A program made the position numbers and the translations under genes. 64,000 bases of DNA from Mycobacterium sp. JS623 (lineage in GTDB: Bacteria; Actinomycetota; Actinomycetes; Mycobacteriales; Mycobacteriaceae), in the NCBI RefSeq assembly GCF_000328565.1, contig NC_019957.1, positions 1 to 64,000 on the forward strand, read 5' to 3'. Below are positions 1 to 9,478 of the stretch, one piece after another. The notes under the pieces are model-generated. The model did not search any database, had not been told where the DNA came from, and saw nothing but the letters and a program-made list of their open reading frames with translations. Position 1 is the stretch's first letter. Every line of letters begins with the position of its first letter.

Positions 1-197
1 AATAGGGGCAGAAAGCCATTGAAACAAGGGGGATTAGGCGTGAAGGTGCGCAACTATGGCTGCGAGCTTCCATCGCGGGAAGTTCGAAATGTCCGGGATA
101 GCTCTGTGCGGTACCGGTTTCAGGTGGGTCATTGTATCGAGTTTCGAGGGCACGGCGGTCAGGAGTGACGTCGGCCGGTATCTACCCCAGGTTGTCT

Positions 198-1178
198 ATG
201 GCTTCTGATTCACGCGTTCTGTCTCTCGGTTTCGGTTGCGCCGGCTTATTCGGTCTGCCAACGGAACGTGAACGTCGGGAGGTTTTGGAGGTTGCGTACG
301 ACACAGGCATTCGACATTTCGACGTCGCTCCGATGTACGGCATGGGCCGGGCCGAGCGTGAACTCGGTCGATTCATCCGGAATCGGCCAGATGTCAAGGT
401 AGCAACTAAGTTTGGAATTAGGACCACCGTCTTCGGGCGCTTTGCCGGATGCGTGCAGGCGCCGATACGACGGGTATTGGCATCGTCTGCAAAGGCGAAG
501 GCCAAGGTCAAGCAGTCCGGTGCGAAGCCTGATGCCGGAGTAATCGGGCGCGTGCTCTACACAGACAGAGACTATTCCGTCGATGCCGCAAGTCGGGCTC
601 TTGCAGCGAGTCTGCGGACGATGCAAGTTGACCGAATCGACTATTTCTTCCTGCACGAGCCGGCCGGAATGCTGTGCCCGGGTGACAGCGCGGCGATCGG
701 GGACTTTCTCGACGTCGAACAGCAAAGAGGAGCGATCGGTAGGTGGGGACCGGCAGGCGATCTTTCCCAGGTGGACTCCGAGCTGGCCGAGCTCATCGAG
801 CGGGCGACGGTGCGACAGTCGGCATACGATCTGATGGGCGGACACTCCGGGCCCGTGCCCGGCCCCAAGCAGACCGTAATCGTCTACGGGTTTATGTCTT
901 CGGCATTGCCCAACCTCGTTGCCTTATTCGAAGGCGATGCGCCGCTTCGGCGGCGCTGTAGTGATCTGTTGGATGTGGATCTGTTGGAACAGCGCAACGT
1001 TGTCCGGTTTTTGGTTCGTGATTCGCTTTTGAGCAATCACGGTGCGACTGTGTTGATCTCCTCAACCAAGCCTCACAATGTAGGAGCCATTTGCCAGGCC
1101 GCGCAAACTCCTATGAAGAACGAGACGCAAGTGTCCACCATCATCCGCAACAGATTCCGGGGGTTGCTTGCCCAATGA
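198..1178 (+). CDS. Aldo/keto reductase family protein
   Basis: Predicted cytosolic NAD(P)H-dependent oxidoreductase of 326 residues. An AKR TIM barrel is supported by an N-terminal GFGCAGLFG strand, the DVAPMYG segment carrying the catalytic Asp/Tyr, a Lys in ATKFG, and a His in FFLHEP, which is the usual Asp-Tyr-Lys-His tetrad. I chose the ATG at 198 because the protein then begins just before the first barrel strand; an upstream in-frame start at 132 would add a tail unlike the family. The stop overlaps the next start (ATGA), so it is translationally coupled to the GMC oxidoreductase. The substrate is unknown; the context suggests a sugar or a polysaccharide precursor. The AKR call is strong, the pathway is inferred. 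Confidence 0.85.
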   Translation: MASDSRVLSLGFGCAGLFGLPTERERREVLEVAYDTGIRHFDVAPMYGMGRAERELGRFIRNRPDVKVATKFGIRTTVFGRFAGCVQAPIRRVLASSAKAKAKVKQSGAKPDAGVIGRVLYTDRDYSVDAASRALAASLRTMQVDRIDYFFLHEPAGMLCPGDSAAIGDFLDVEQQRGAIGRWGPAGDLSQVDSELAELIERATVRQSAYDLMGGHSGPVPGPKQTVIVYGFMSSALPNLVALFEGDAPLRRRCSDLLDVDLLEQRNVVRFLVRDSLLSNHGATVLISSTKPHNVGAICQAAQTPMKNETQVSTIIRNRFRGLLAQ

Positions 1179-2869
1179 CGATCATTTCTGCACACGACAT
1201 CAGTACTGACGCACGTCTGCAGACGGGCGTGGTTGTGATCGGAGCCGGCCCGGCGGGGATCGTGGCTGCGCTGGAAGCAGTCGCCCGCGGTCAAGACGTC
1301 ATCTTGGTAGAGACGGGGAACACGAAGCCCACCAACGAGAACCAGCAGCTTTCGTCGGCAAACATCAAGGACGTGGATGTGCACGCACCGGTCGAGTTGA
1401 CGGTAAGCAGGCAGATCGGGGGTACCTCGTCGATTTGGGGTGGCAGATGCGTCCCCTATGACCCTATCGACTTCGTTGACCGCCCGATTGCCCCGGATTC
1501 CTCCTGGCCGTTGCGTTTCGAGGACGTCCAGCCCTACTACCAGCGCGCAAGCGACTGGTCACGCAGTGGCCGAGCGGTGTTCAACAGCGCGGAGATAAGT
1601 CACCTGCCGGCGCAGATGATTCCAGGGCTGGTAGATTGCGGAGTCACCACTTCCTCGCTTGAAAGATGGTCGCTTCCTACAAATTTCGGCGAGGTCTACC
1701 TTGAACAACTGCGATCATCGGCCAATCTTCGGCTCGTCACCGACGCCACGTGTGTGCAGATCAATCTCAACGAAGCTCAGGATCGCGCGGAAAGCATTGA
1801 ATGCCGGACCGTCGGCGGATCGGCTTTCACGATCAACGCCAGCGATGTGATCGTCGCGGCGGGCGGATTGGAAACCACGCGCTTGCTGATGTGTTCACCC
1901 GGCCGCTACGGAAAGAGTCTCGGTGATCATTCTGGTCACTTGGGCCATTGGTACATGGCCCACTTGGAAGGTGTCGTCGCTGATCTGGTGCTGGCGACTC
2001 CTGCAAAGGCGACCGTCTACGGCTATGAGCGTGACGTCGACGGAACCTATGTGCGCCGTCGGTTCGCCTTCACCGAGGTGTACCAACTTGAACATTCGCT
2101 GCCCAACATCGCCGGATGGATCTCCAACCCCGAACTGGCGGACGCGTCGCACGGCAACGCGGAGTTGTCGATGACGTACTTGTCGTTGATTTCGCCGTTG
2201 GGCGGCTTCCTTGCTTCGCCGGCGCAACGGCTTTCCCTTACCGGCACGAAGGTTCCCGGCACACCGTACGGGATGACGCACAAATCTTCTGTATTCGCGC
2301 ATATCCGCAATATCGTGCGTCATCCGCTCACGACGGCGGCATTCTGCATCAACTTCGGCGCCAAGCGAGTTCTCAGCCGCGGTCGAAAGCCACCAGGGTT
2401 TTTCGCGTACAGCCCGATCAACCGGTACCCGTTTCAATACCACGCCGAACACCTGCCGCACTATCAAAGCTGTGTGAGTCTCTCGGCCGACACCGATGCC
2501 CTCGGCATGCGGAAACTGGTAGTAGACATCGTCTTCCACGACGCTGACATACAGGGCGTCATCGACGCACATCGCCATTGGGACGCCTACCTACGCGCTA
2601 GCGGTGTCGGCATGCTCGAGTACCGAAGCGACGATACCGGCGCGGCGATACGAGAACGTAGCGGTGGCGGTTTCCATCAGGTTGGGACCACTCGCATGGC
2701 GAAAGACCCCGCAGATGGCGTCGTCGACGAGAATCTTGCGGTTCATGGCGTCCCGAACGTGCATATCGTGAGTAGCTCGGTGTTCGTGACGTCAGGCCAG
2801 GCGAATTCGACATTCTTGGTAGTGGCGCTGGCGGTCCGGCTGATCGAACACCTTTACGGTCCAGCATGA
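1175..2869 (+). CDS. GMC-family FAD oxidoreductase
   Basis: Predicted FAD-dependent oxidoreductase of 564 residues. The dinucleotide-binding GAGPAG motif sits near residue 20, a GGTSSIWGG stretch typical of GMC active-site loops near residue 85, and the C-terminus carries HQVGTTRM followed by the family's SSSVF...GQANSTF segment. Start ATG 1175 overlaps the preceding stop by 4 nt; a longer in-frame start at 1091 would lie inside the upstream gene. There is no signal peptide. The pairing with an aldo/keto reductase and downstream glycan genes suggests oxidation of a sugar or alcohol intermediate, as in other polysaccharide clusters, but the substrate cannot be read from sequence. Confidence 0.9.
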   Translation: MTIISAHDISTDARLQTGVVVIGAGPAGIVAALEAVARGQDVILVETGNTKPTNENQQLSSANIKDVDVHAPVELTVSRQIGGTSSIWGGRCVPYDPIDFVDRPIAPDSSWPLRFEDVQPYYQRASDWSRSGRAVFNSAEISHLPAQMIPGLVDCGVTTSSLERWSLPTNFGEVYLEQLRSSANLRLVTDATCVQINLNEAQDRAESIECRTVGGSAFTINASDVIVAAGGLETTRLLMCSPGRYGKSLGDHSGHLGHWYMAHLEGVVADLVLATPAKATVYGYERDVDGTYVRRRFAFTEVYQLEHSLPNIAGWISNPELADASHGNAELSMTYLSLISPLGGFLASPAQRLSLTGTKVPGTPYGMTHKSSVFAHIRNIVRHPLTTAAFCINFGAKRVLSRGRKPPGFFAYSPINRYPFQYHAEHLPHYQSCVSLSADTDALGMRKLVVDIVFHDADIQGVIDAHRHWDAYLRASGVGMLEYRSDDTGAAIRERSGGGFHQVGTTRMAKDPADGVVDENLAVHGVPNVHIVSSSVFVTSGQANSTFLVVALAVRLIEHLYGPA

Positions 2870-2926
2870 TACGGGTGACCGGAGCGTCGAGGGTCCTGCA
2901 GATCGAGTGGAAGAGTGGGCTGAACC

Positions 2927-4171
2927 ATGCATGAAATCACGCGTGCAGAACTCCGTGCGCCGGCGCGCGTGATCGACCTTGATATTGCGCAATCCCCTGG
3001 GGATGACGTACTGGACGTCGACCGCTATTCGACGGCGTGGTGCCTCATCCGAGATCGCGGTGTCGTCGTCGCTGCCAAGTTCTTCGATATCGAAACCGAA
3101 TCGAGACTGCCGATGGCCGCATTGCGCGACTATGTTGTCGATGTCGGTCTACCGAAACCGGTAGGACCGGCCTGCAATTTCGTTAGTGAGTTGACGGTTG
3201 TGATCCCTACGAACCGTCCGGATATGCTGCCGATTGTGCTGGAAAGCCTGGCGGCACAGACGGATCAGGATTTCGACGTGTTGATTGTCGACAACTCCGC
3301 CGACGGCAGTGTCGCCCAGGCCTTGACCGCCTTCCAGGATCTGCGGATTCGGTATTGCCATGAACCGATTCCCGGCGTCGCACGAGCGAGAAACCGCGGG
3401 TTAGCCGAGCTGACAAGCGAATTCGTTGCATGGATCGATGATGACGAGCGTGCAGATCCCGACTGGATAGCTTGGATCAAGCGCGGGTTCTCGGTGCCCG
3501 CGAAGCCGGGCGCCGTCGCGGGGGTGATGTTACCTGCCGAATTGGAAACCGACGCCCAGGTGAATTTCGAGAGGTACGGCGGCTTCAACAAGGGCCGCCC
3601 GATGCAACCCGTCGAACTTCGCGCTCATACGCCCGAAGTGAGAGATCCGCTATTACCACTTCCGAACTACGGCGCAGGGGGAAACATGGCGTTCCGGACC
3701 GAACTCCTGCGCAGGATAGGCGGTTTCAACAATCGGCTTGGCACTACTAACATTCATGGTGGTGAGGACACATGGGTGCTCGCCTTGGCGCTCGAACTCG
3801 GGTCGGTCGTCTTACATTGGCCGCAGGCGGTGACATGGCACTATCACCGGCGAACCGACGCGGAGCTCGAACGCCAATTCTTCGGCTACACAGCTGCGTT
3901 AACCGCCTATTTCACGGCTGTGCTCGTCGCCTACCCCAAGTATCTAACCCGGATCTTGAGCTTTGTGCCTGCCGGGATTCGGATCGTTTTCGCCCCAGGT
4001 TCAAGAGAAGTCAGTTCGTCAGCCAATGCGTTGCCAGAGGATTTTCCCGAAGCGCTGCGGCGTGCGCGCAGGAAGGGTTTGATCGCAGGTCCCTTCCTGT
4101 ACTTCCGCGAGGTGCGGCGGCAGCGGCACTTGCCGTCCGCTGTGCAGTTGGAACCGTCGGAATTACGCTAG
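2927..4171 (+). CDS. Family 2 glycosyltransferase
   Basis: Predicted 414-residue GT-A-fold inverting glycosyltransferase. A 90-residue N-terminal extension precedes the GT2 core, which begins with LTVVIPTNRP and continues with the nucleotide-sugar-binding VDNSADGS segment, the ARNRGL helix and the acidic AWIDDDE motif (DxD-type metal site). A later GGNMAFR...GGFN block and GGEDTW match the acceptor-side region of GT2 enzymes. No transmembrane helices are obvious, so it probably acts at the inner face of the membrane on a lipid-linked glycan. It follows the GMC gene by 57 bp on the same strand and leads into a GH5 enzyme. Donor and acceptor sugars are unknown. Confidence 0.88.
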   Translation: MHEITRAELRAPARVIDLDIAQSPGDDVLDVDRYSTAWCLIRDRGVVVAAKFFDIETESRLPMAALRDYVVDVGLPKPVGPACNFVSELTVVIPTNRPDMLPIVLESLAAQTDQDFDVLIVDNSADGSVAQALTAFQDLRIRYCHEPIPGVARARNRGLAELTSEFVAWIDDDERADPDWIAWIKRGFSVPAKPGAVAGVMLPAELETDAQVNFERYGGFNKGRPMQPVELRAHTPEVRDPLLPLPNYGAGGNMAFRTELLRRIGGFNNRLGTTNIHGGEDTWVLALALELGSVVLHWPQAVTWHYHRRTDAELERQFFGYTAALTAYFTAVLVAYPKYLTRILSFVPAGIRIVFAPGSREVSSSANALPEDFPEALRRARRKGLIAGPFLYFREVRRQRHLPSAVQLEPSELR

Positions 4172-4323
4172 CCGCCAAGGCGATCCAGGACGGAGTTGTG
4201 CGTTGTCACGCCCTCGCCGGATCCCCCCGAGTGGATCGCACACCTGGTCGGCGCCCACCGAGTGACCTCAGCGAAACGCCGGTAGAGTCCGCGCGAAAGC
4301 GCCGTGCTATGGAGAGGTATGCC

Positions 4324-5331
4324 GTGAAACCAGGACTCGTCCTGCGTGCCTGCGTCGGAATCGTCACCGCGATCGCTACGTCGATGATCTGTGCGCCCGC
4401 GTCGGCCGGAGAGGGCCAGGGGTTCCACATAGTGGCCGGGAGGTTGGTGGAGTCGAACGGTACGCCGTTCGTGATGCGTGGAACAAACCATATGTTTACC
4501 TGGCATCCGGACCAGTGGGCCACCTTTGCTGACGTCAAGCGGCTCGGGGCGAACTCGTTGCGGGTCAGCCTCAGCGGCGGGCGATGGACTCCAAACGGTG
4601 TCGACGATGTCAGGGCAGTCATCAGTGAATGCAAGCGAAATAGGCTGATCTGTGTTCTGGAAGACCACGACACCAGTGGGTACCTCACGACACAGAACGA
4701 ATGGAGTTTGGATCGTGCGGCGGACTACTGGATTTCGATTAAAGACGCACTGATCGGCCAGGAGAACTACGTCCTTATCAACATCGGTAACGAGCCGTAC
4801 AGAACTGTCGACACCGCTGAGTGGTCGTCGGCCACTCAGTCCGCGATCCACAAGCTTCGAGACGCCGGCTTCAGGCACACGTTGATTGTTGACGGGCCGG
4901 ATGCAGGTGAAGATAGATCGTTTGCAATGCGCGACAATGCGCCGGGGATATTGAATGACGATCCCGACCACAATATTCTTTTCTCAGTGCATATGTACGG
5001 CGCATTCAATAACCCAGCCGCAGTAGCCTCGTATTTGGACTCTTTCCAGACCCGGGGCATTCCATTGCTGGTGGGAGAATTCGGGGACAACTCAGATGAC
5101 CCGAATCAAGACATCAAATCGGACGCGAATAGCATCATGGCGGAGGCGGTTCGTCGCGGCATAGGGTATCTGGGATGGTGTTGGAGCGGAAATGATCCCG
5201 GTGGTCCCGCGCCGCATCTCGACCAGGCGGTCGATTTTGATCCAAACCGACTTACCCCATGGGGACAGCGAATATTCGAAGGGCCCGACGGGATCGGAGC
5301 AACTTCCATAGAGGCGACGGTCTACGGGTGA
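4324..5331 (+). CDS. Secreted GH5 glycosidase, beta-mannanase-like (copy 1)
   Basis: Predicted exported endo-glycosidase of 335 residues. The N-terminus is a signal peptide (positive VKPG, a hydrophobic stretch, then PASAG). The GH5 fold is shown by RGTNHM, the acid/base Glu in GNEPY (about residue 157) and the nucleophile Glu in VGEFG (about residue 252). The VLEDHDT, WISIKDALIGQENY and GYLGWCWSGN segments resemble bacterial GH5_8 beta-mannanases. I prefer GTG 4324, preceded by GGAGAGG with good spacing; ATG 4309 in the same frame is the alternative. It is about two-thirds identical to the GH5 at 6920-7951, across the flippase gene. In a biosynthetic cluster it probably trims or releases the exported glycan, as BcsZ does for cellulose. 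Confidence 0.88.
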   Translation: MKPGLVLRACVGIVTAIATSMICAPASAGEGQGFHIVAGRLVESNGTPFVMRGTNHMFTWHPDQWATFADVKRLGANSLRVSLSGGRWTPNGVDDVRAVISECKRNRLICVLEDHDTSGYLTTQNEWSLDRAADYWISIKDALIGQENYVLINIGNEPYRTVDTAEWSSATQSAIHKLRDAGFRHTLIVDGPDAGEDRSFAMRDNAPGILNDDPDHNILFSVHMYGAFNNPAAVASYLDSFQTRGIPLLVGEFGDNSDDPNQDIKSDANSIMAEAVRRGIGYLGWCWSGNDPGGPAPHLDQAVDFDPNRLTPWGQRIFEGPDGIGATSIEATVYG

Positions 5332-5413
5332 CGCAGCACGAGGCATGCGCGGCCTGCGGCTAGTCCGTTTCGAGTCTTGATAGTCCAGGGTTATCGAAAC
5401 CCGCGTATTCGTG

Positions 5414-5448
5414 ACCGCCTGGCGGTGTAAACCGCGTCTCGCGCGAGA
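5414..5448. promoter_or_regulatory. Paired palindromes upstream of the flippase gene
   Basis: Two exact dyads lie 10 bp apart in the 293-bp gap between the first GH5 gene and the flippase: ACCGCC-T-GGCGGT at 5414-5426 and TCTCGCGCGAGA at 5437-5448. They could be operator half-sites for a regulator of the flippase-GH5 unit, or stems of a terminator for the upstream gene; there is no U-tract, so an operator is slightly favoured. No further feature is seen in this gap. Confidence 0.3.
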
Positions 5449-5624
5449 TCGCGCAGCCATGCGGACCCACCCCCCCTGCAGTAATATCGCTTTCGACATT
5501 CTCGCCAAAGCGCGCCGTTGCTGCATTTGGTTTATCGGAGAGTTGGTGGGCAATTTCACATAGAGTTAACGGCGCGCGGCGGCCTCGAGCCGTCCCCGGC
5601 GAACCGGTCAAATCCGGCTCGGTC

Positions 5625-6908
5625 ATGAGTCGGCTGCGGTTGCTTGCGTCCCACCGAGACCTAGTGGTCGGTTCGATGTCTTTGATGGGGACGACGGTCG
5701 TTACTTCCCTGGGAGGGTTCCTACTATGGGTTGTGGTGGCACGGCTCTTCCCGTCGACTGAGGTCGGTCATGCGAGCGCGATAGTGTCCGCCATCACCTT
5801 CTTAAGCGTGATTGGAGTTTTCGGCCTGGGCACCGTGCTCATCGGACAACTAGCGCTCGACCCCAAGCGTGTAGACCCACTGCTGCCGGCGGCACTGGGC
5901 ATCTGTGTGGTCTTGTCCGCTGCGCTCGCCTGCATATTCGCTGTTGCCGTCTATCTTCTGCCGGATTCCGGTCTCAATCATTCATTTGGAGACCATTGGT
6001 CCACCAACGCCATTTTTATCGCCGCTGTTGCATTCTCGAGCGGCGGCCTGGTCATAGACCAGGCTACGATCGGCCTGAATGCCGGCAATATTCAGTGGCT
6101 AAGAAATATCATCGCCCCAGTGCTATGCATCCCGAGTGCAATATTGCTGGGCCTAACCCTAGGCAAAACGGCGGACAATGTGCTGATCGCGTGGACCGCA
6201 GCAGTGATCGTGTCGATTGTCGCTATCGCCTGGCCGATGCACAGACGCGGCGCGCCGTTCTTGCGCCTTCGGTCACCACGGCATCTGGGTAGCCTCTTCA
6301 TGCACACGGTGCACCACAACACACTCAATATCGCGCTGAGCGTTCCGCGCCTCGCAATGCCGATCGTCGTGGCCACATACGCGCCGGGTACAACCACCGC
6401 GGTCTTCTACGTTTGCTGGATGGTGGCGAGCTTTCTTTACATGATCCCGTCGCACATATCGACTGTGCTATATGCAGTTGCAAGTGGGGATTCGACGGCG
6501 CTCCGGAAGAAACTGCATTTCACTTTTCCTGCCACCCTCGTTATCGGCGTTGTCGCGGTACCTGCCGTGACCCTTTTCGCGTATCCTTTACTGCTGATAT
6601 TCGGACGTAAGTATGCCGAAATGGGTTCCGCGACACTGGCATTGCTGTCCATCATGTACTTCCCATTCATAATCAAGCTGCATTACGCAGCTATTTCCAG
6701 AGTAAGAGGAAATGTTGGGAAAGCCGGTTTCTTCTGTTCCGTCGCGGCGATCGCCGAACTCGGCGTCGTTGTCGTCGCGCTACGTCAGTGGGGTGATATT
6801 GCGCACGTGGCAGTGGCGCTGAACATCGTCTTGTTCATCGAAGCTGTTCTCTTGCTCCCGGTGCCCCTTGCTGCGCTGCGCCCCATCCCCGTGCCAGTGC
6901 ACAGCTAA
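5625..6908 (+). CDS. Polysaccharide flippase, Wzx/MATE-like membrane protein
   Basis: Predicted integral membrane protein of 427 residues with roughly 12 hydrophobic segments spread along its length. It starts with the typical flippase opening (a hydrophobic helix followed by VVARLFPSTEVG and a run of small residues), as in polysaccharide-exporter members of the MOP superfamily. The likely role is to move undecaprenyl- or polyprenyl-linked oligosaccharide across the plasma membrane. It sits between the two paralogous GH5 genes, with only 11 bp to the second, so export and secreted trimming are probably co-expressed. A frameshifted fragment of a related flippase lies at about 22.55 kb. Confidence 0.85.
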   Translation: MSRLRLLASHRDLVVGSMSLMGTTVVTSLGGFLLWVVVARLFPSTEVGHASAIVSAITFLSVIGVFGLGTVLIGQLALDPKRVDPLLPAALGICVVLSAALACIFAVAVYLLPDSGLNHSFGDHWSTNAIFIAAVAFSSGGLVIDQATIGLNAGNIQWLRNIIAPVLCIPSAILLGLTLGKTADNVLIAWTAAVIVSIVAIAWPMHRRGAPFLRLRSPRHLGSLFMHTVHHNTLNIALSVPRLAMPIVVATYAPGTTTAVFYVCWMVASFLYMIPSHISTVLYAVASGDSTALRKKLHFTFPATLVIGVVAVPAVTLFAYPLLLIFGRKYAEMGSATLALLSIMYFPFIIKLHYAAISRVRGNVGKAGFFCSVAAIAELGVVVVALRQWGDIAHVAVALNIVLFIEAVLLLPVPLAALRPIPVPVHS

Positions 6909-6919
6909 TCGGCATTACG

Positions 6920-7951
6920 GTGCTTAGATCGGTCGGTGGTTTCAGGTTTCGCATAGTCGTTTTTGCTGCAGTCACGGTTTTCGTCCTCGTGGTCGTCTCG
7001 GTGGTGGCGCAACGTTGGCATCGGGCTGACGAGGAGGGATTTCGTGTTGTCGACGGGCGTTTGATGCAGGCTGATGGGACGCCGTTTGTGATGCGCGGCA
7101 CCAATCACATGTACACGTGGAATCGGCAGCGGACCGACGTGTTCGCGGCGGTGAAGGCTCTGGGCGCCAACACGCTACGGGTCGTCCTCAGTGGTGGGAG
7201 GTGGGAGGTCGACGGAACGGCGGAGGTCGCTTCGGTGGTTGCCTTATGTAAACAGAACAAGTTGGTGTGTGTGCTCGAGGACCACGACACAACCGAGTAT
7301 CCGACGGCGCAGACCGAGTGGACCCTGGATCGCGCGGCCGATTACTGGATTTCTCTCAAAGGAGCTTTGATCGGGCAGGAGGACTATGTGCTGATCAACC
7401 TGGGTAACGAGCCGTACACGGATGAGGGTGGCGACAAATGGGTGGCTGACACCGAGTCGGCGATCCAGAAGGTACGTGGCGCCGGGTTGAGGCACACACT
7501 GGTGATCGATCCACCGAACTACGGTCAGGATACCCAATTCATCATGAGGGACAACGCATCCCAGGTTCTTGCCAGCGATCCGGAGCACAACGTGGTCTTC
7601 TCCGTGCACATGTACGGGGCCTTTGTATCCCCCGACAAGGTGATTTCCTATATGGATTCGTTTCAAACGCGGCGACTGCCCTTGGTGGTAGGGGAATTCG
7701 GATACAGCGCCGACGACGTGAACCTCGCAGTCCGGTCCGACGCGGACACGATCATGGCTGAGTCTGTTCGGCGTGGTATCGGCTATCTGGGCTGGTGCTG
7801 GAGCGGGAACCCAATTACGAGCCTTGCGCCGCATCTGGATCAGGTAGTGGATTTCGATCCCAACCGACTCACCTATTGGGGGCAGCGGCTATTCAATGGC
7901 CGCGACGGAATCAAGCAGACCTCCGCACCGGCGACTGTTTACGGGCGCTGA
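6920..7951 (+). CDS. Secreted or membrane-anchored GH5 glycosidase, beta-mannanase-like (copy 2)
   Basis: Paralogue of the GH5 at 4324-5331, 343 residues with a GTG start. Catalytic Glu residues fall in GNEPY (about residue 164) and VGEFG (about residue 259). The N-terminus has a strongly hydrophobic helix (residues about 11-30) without an obvious cleavage site, so it may be membrane-anchored rather than released, unlike copy 1. WISLKGALIGQEDY, MYGAF and GYLGWCWSGN match the GH5_8 mannanase pattern. The 11-bp gap to the flippase implies one transcript. The two copies may cut different linkages or act at different depths of the envelope. Confidence 0.87.
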   Translation: MLRSVGGFRFRIVVFAAVTVFVLVVVSVVAQRWHRADEEGFRVVDGRLMQADGTPFVMRGTNHMYTWNRQRTDVFAAVKALGANTLRVVLSGGRWEVDGTAEVASVVALCKQNKLVCVLEDHDTTEYPTAQTEWTLDRAADYWISLKGALIGQEDYVLINLGNEPYTDEGGDKWVADTESAIQKVRGAGLRHTLVIDPPNYGQDTQFIMRDNASQVLASDPEHNVVFSVHMYGAFVSPDKVISYMDSFQTRRLPLVVGEFGYSADDVNLAVRSDADTIMAESVRRGIGYLGWCWSGNPITSLAPHLDQVVDFDPNRLTYWGQRLFNGRDGIKQTSAPATVYGR

Positions 7952-8053
7952 CCGGCGCAAGTCGAATGCCGGTAGTTCGGAGGACTTCGCAGACAACCGG
8001 TTTCACATTGTTCTCACCGCACATCGATTAGTATCCTGCGCTACGTTTGGCGC

Positions 8054-9244
8054 ATGCGGCTTGACCAGACGTCGATATTTGAGGCTTTGTCGCTCCCACC
8101 GCCGCGGTGGCCGCGTCTGAGCGATCCGCCGTCCGCGCAGGGTAAACCTCCGCGGACATTGGTCAGTGGTTATGTTGCACGCCGTCACGGCTGGGTTCGC
8201 CGTCCCGAACGAGCATCCAGCCACGTGGTTTCCTATCTCGGCTGGCACGGGAGAGGCAACCTTGGCGATGATGCGATATACGACGTTGTTCAGACCCAGT
8301 TGTGCGGTGCAGTCTTCGTAGACATCCCGCACCATCCACATGAACAGCTGTTTGCAAGTGCCACGGGGCTCGATCACTGGGCGCGGGGCAGTTCTTTGGT
8401 CATCGGAGGTGGCACGCTGGCTGGGCGCCGTTACTTCCGGCGGTTGCTCGACCGGGGTATCGAAACCATCGGCGACGGTGACTGTTTCGCCGTTGGTATT
8501 GGGGTCGAAGATCCGGTGTTTCAAGGTTTCAAAAGCGGATCAGAGGACGATGAGCTCCGGCGCTGGCGGCCATTGTTGTCAAGATTCGACACCGTGTCGG
8601 TGCGTGGACCGCGAAGTGCCGAGCTTCTCGCCGACATCGGGCTGGAGGTAGAAGTCTCCGGTGATCCGGCGCTGCTGCTGCCCCAGCCTGAGATCGAATC
8701 CGAGAATGGTTTGATCGGTGTGAATCTCGGTTTCGGCGACGACCTGTGGGGTCACGACCCGGAACGGCTCGTCACCGAGGTAGGCGGGGCGGTCCGCGAA
8801 CTTGTCAGTCGGGGGCATCGGATTGTGGGCATCCTGATGCACGAGGACGATCGGGATCGGACCGAACGCGCTCTCGGTGGTGTCGCGGCACGAATTGTTC
8901 AGCCGGAGGATGCCGTGTCAGCGGTTGCTGAGCTCGCTCGGTGCTCGGCCGTGGTTGTCAGCCGCCTGCACGCAGGGATTCTGGCCGCCTTAGCGGAAAC
9001 CCCCGTGATCTCTCTTGAGTACCAGCCGAAGTGCCGTGATTTCGCGCGATCCGTCGACGACGAGCGATCGCTGATTCGCACCGATTCCCTGACTGCGGGA
9101 GCGGTGGTCGAACGGGTCAGCGACGCATTGGAGAATGCGGACACTATCAAGCGCACCGTTGGCGCCGCCGTGAAAATGTATCGCGAGCGATTGGCGGCCG
9201 ATTACGCAAAGGTCCGATCGAGCATTGGCCTGCCCATTATCTGA
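8054..9244 (+). CDS. Polysaccharide pyruvyl transferase family protein
   Basis: Predicted cytosolic 396-residue enzyme of the CsaB/WcaK family, which transfers pyruvate from phosphoenolpyruvate to form ketal substituents on envelope sugars. Family signatures are GRGNLGDDAI near the N-terminus, VIGGGTL, DPALLLPQ, and the C-terminal SRLHAGILAALAETPVISL block followed by YQPKCRDF. Start ATG 8054 leaves a 70-residue N-terminal extension before the GRGNLGDD motif, a little longer than usual. It follows the second GH5 by 102 bp on the same strand. It would add a negatively charged pyruvyl group to the glycan. The acceptor sugar is not predictable. Confidence 0.85.
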   Translation: MRLDQTSIFEALSLPPPRWPRLSDPPSAQGKPPRTLVSGYVARRHGWVRRPERASSHVVSYLGWHGRGNLGDDAIYDVVQTQLCGAVFVDIPHHPHEQLFASATGLDHWARGSSLVIGGGTLAGRRYFRRLLDRGIETIGDGDCFAVGIGVEDPVFQGFKSGSEDDELRRWRPLLSRFDTVSVRGPRSAELLADIGLEVEVSGDPALLLPQPEIESENGLIGVNLGFGDDLWGHDPERLVTEVGGAVRELVSRGHRIVGILMHEDDRDRTERALGGVAARIVQPEDAVSAVAELARCSAVVVSRLHAGILAALAETPVISLEYQPKCRDFARSVDDERSLIRTDSLTAGAVVERVSDALENADTIKRTVGAAVKMYRERLAADYAKVRSSIGLPII

Positions 9245-9478
9245 CCCAGCTATTGTCAGGCTAGCGCGCATGGTCGTGAACTGCGTGATGACCCCGGCGC
9301 GTTCCCCAGGTTCGTGCGCGGTGAGGTGTGGTTGCCGGTCTGCATGCTGATGATGCGATAACGGCGGGCCGAGCGGACGAATTTATCGATACTCCAACCG
9401 GTTTGGGGCGTGCTATGGCGTCTCCAGTCCGCAGTATGCTCGAGGTGCTTCAAATCTCACTTCGCCGGGTACGCCCTC

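Noticed and set aside
246..845. Long minus-strand reading frames opposite the aldo/keto reductase and many other genes
   Set aside because: They are antisense to genes with clear family motifs, have no domain of their own and reflect high GC content.
5385..5405. GGGTT-ATCGA-AACCC hairpin as a possible tRNA arm or terminator
   Set aside because: It has only a 5-bp stem and 5-base loop, no T-run and no matching tRNA arms; it was left as incidental.
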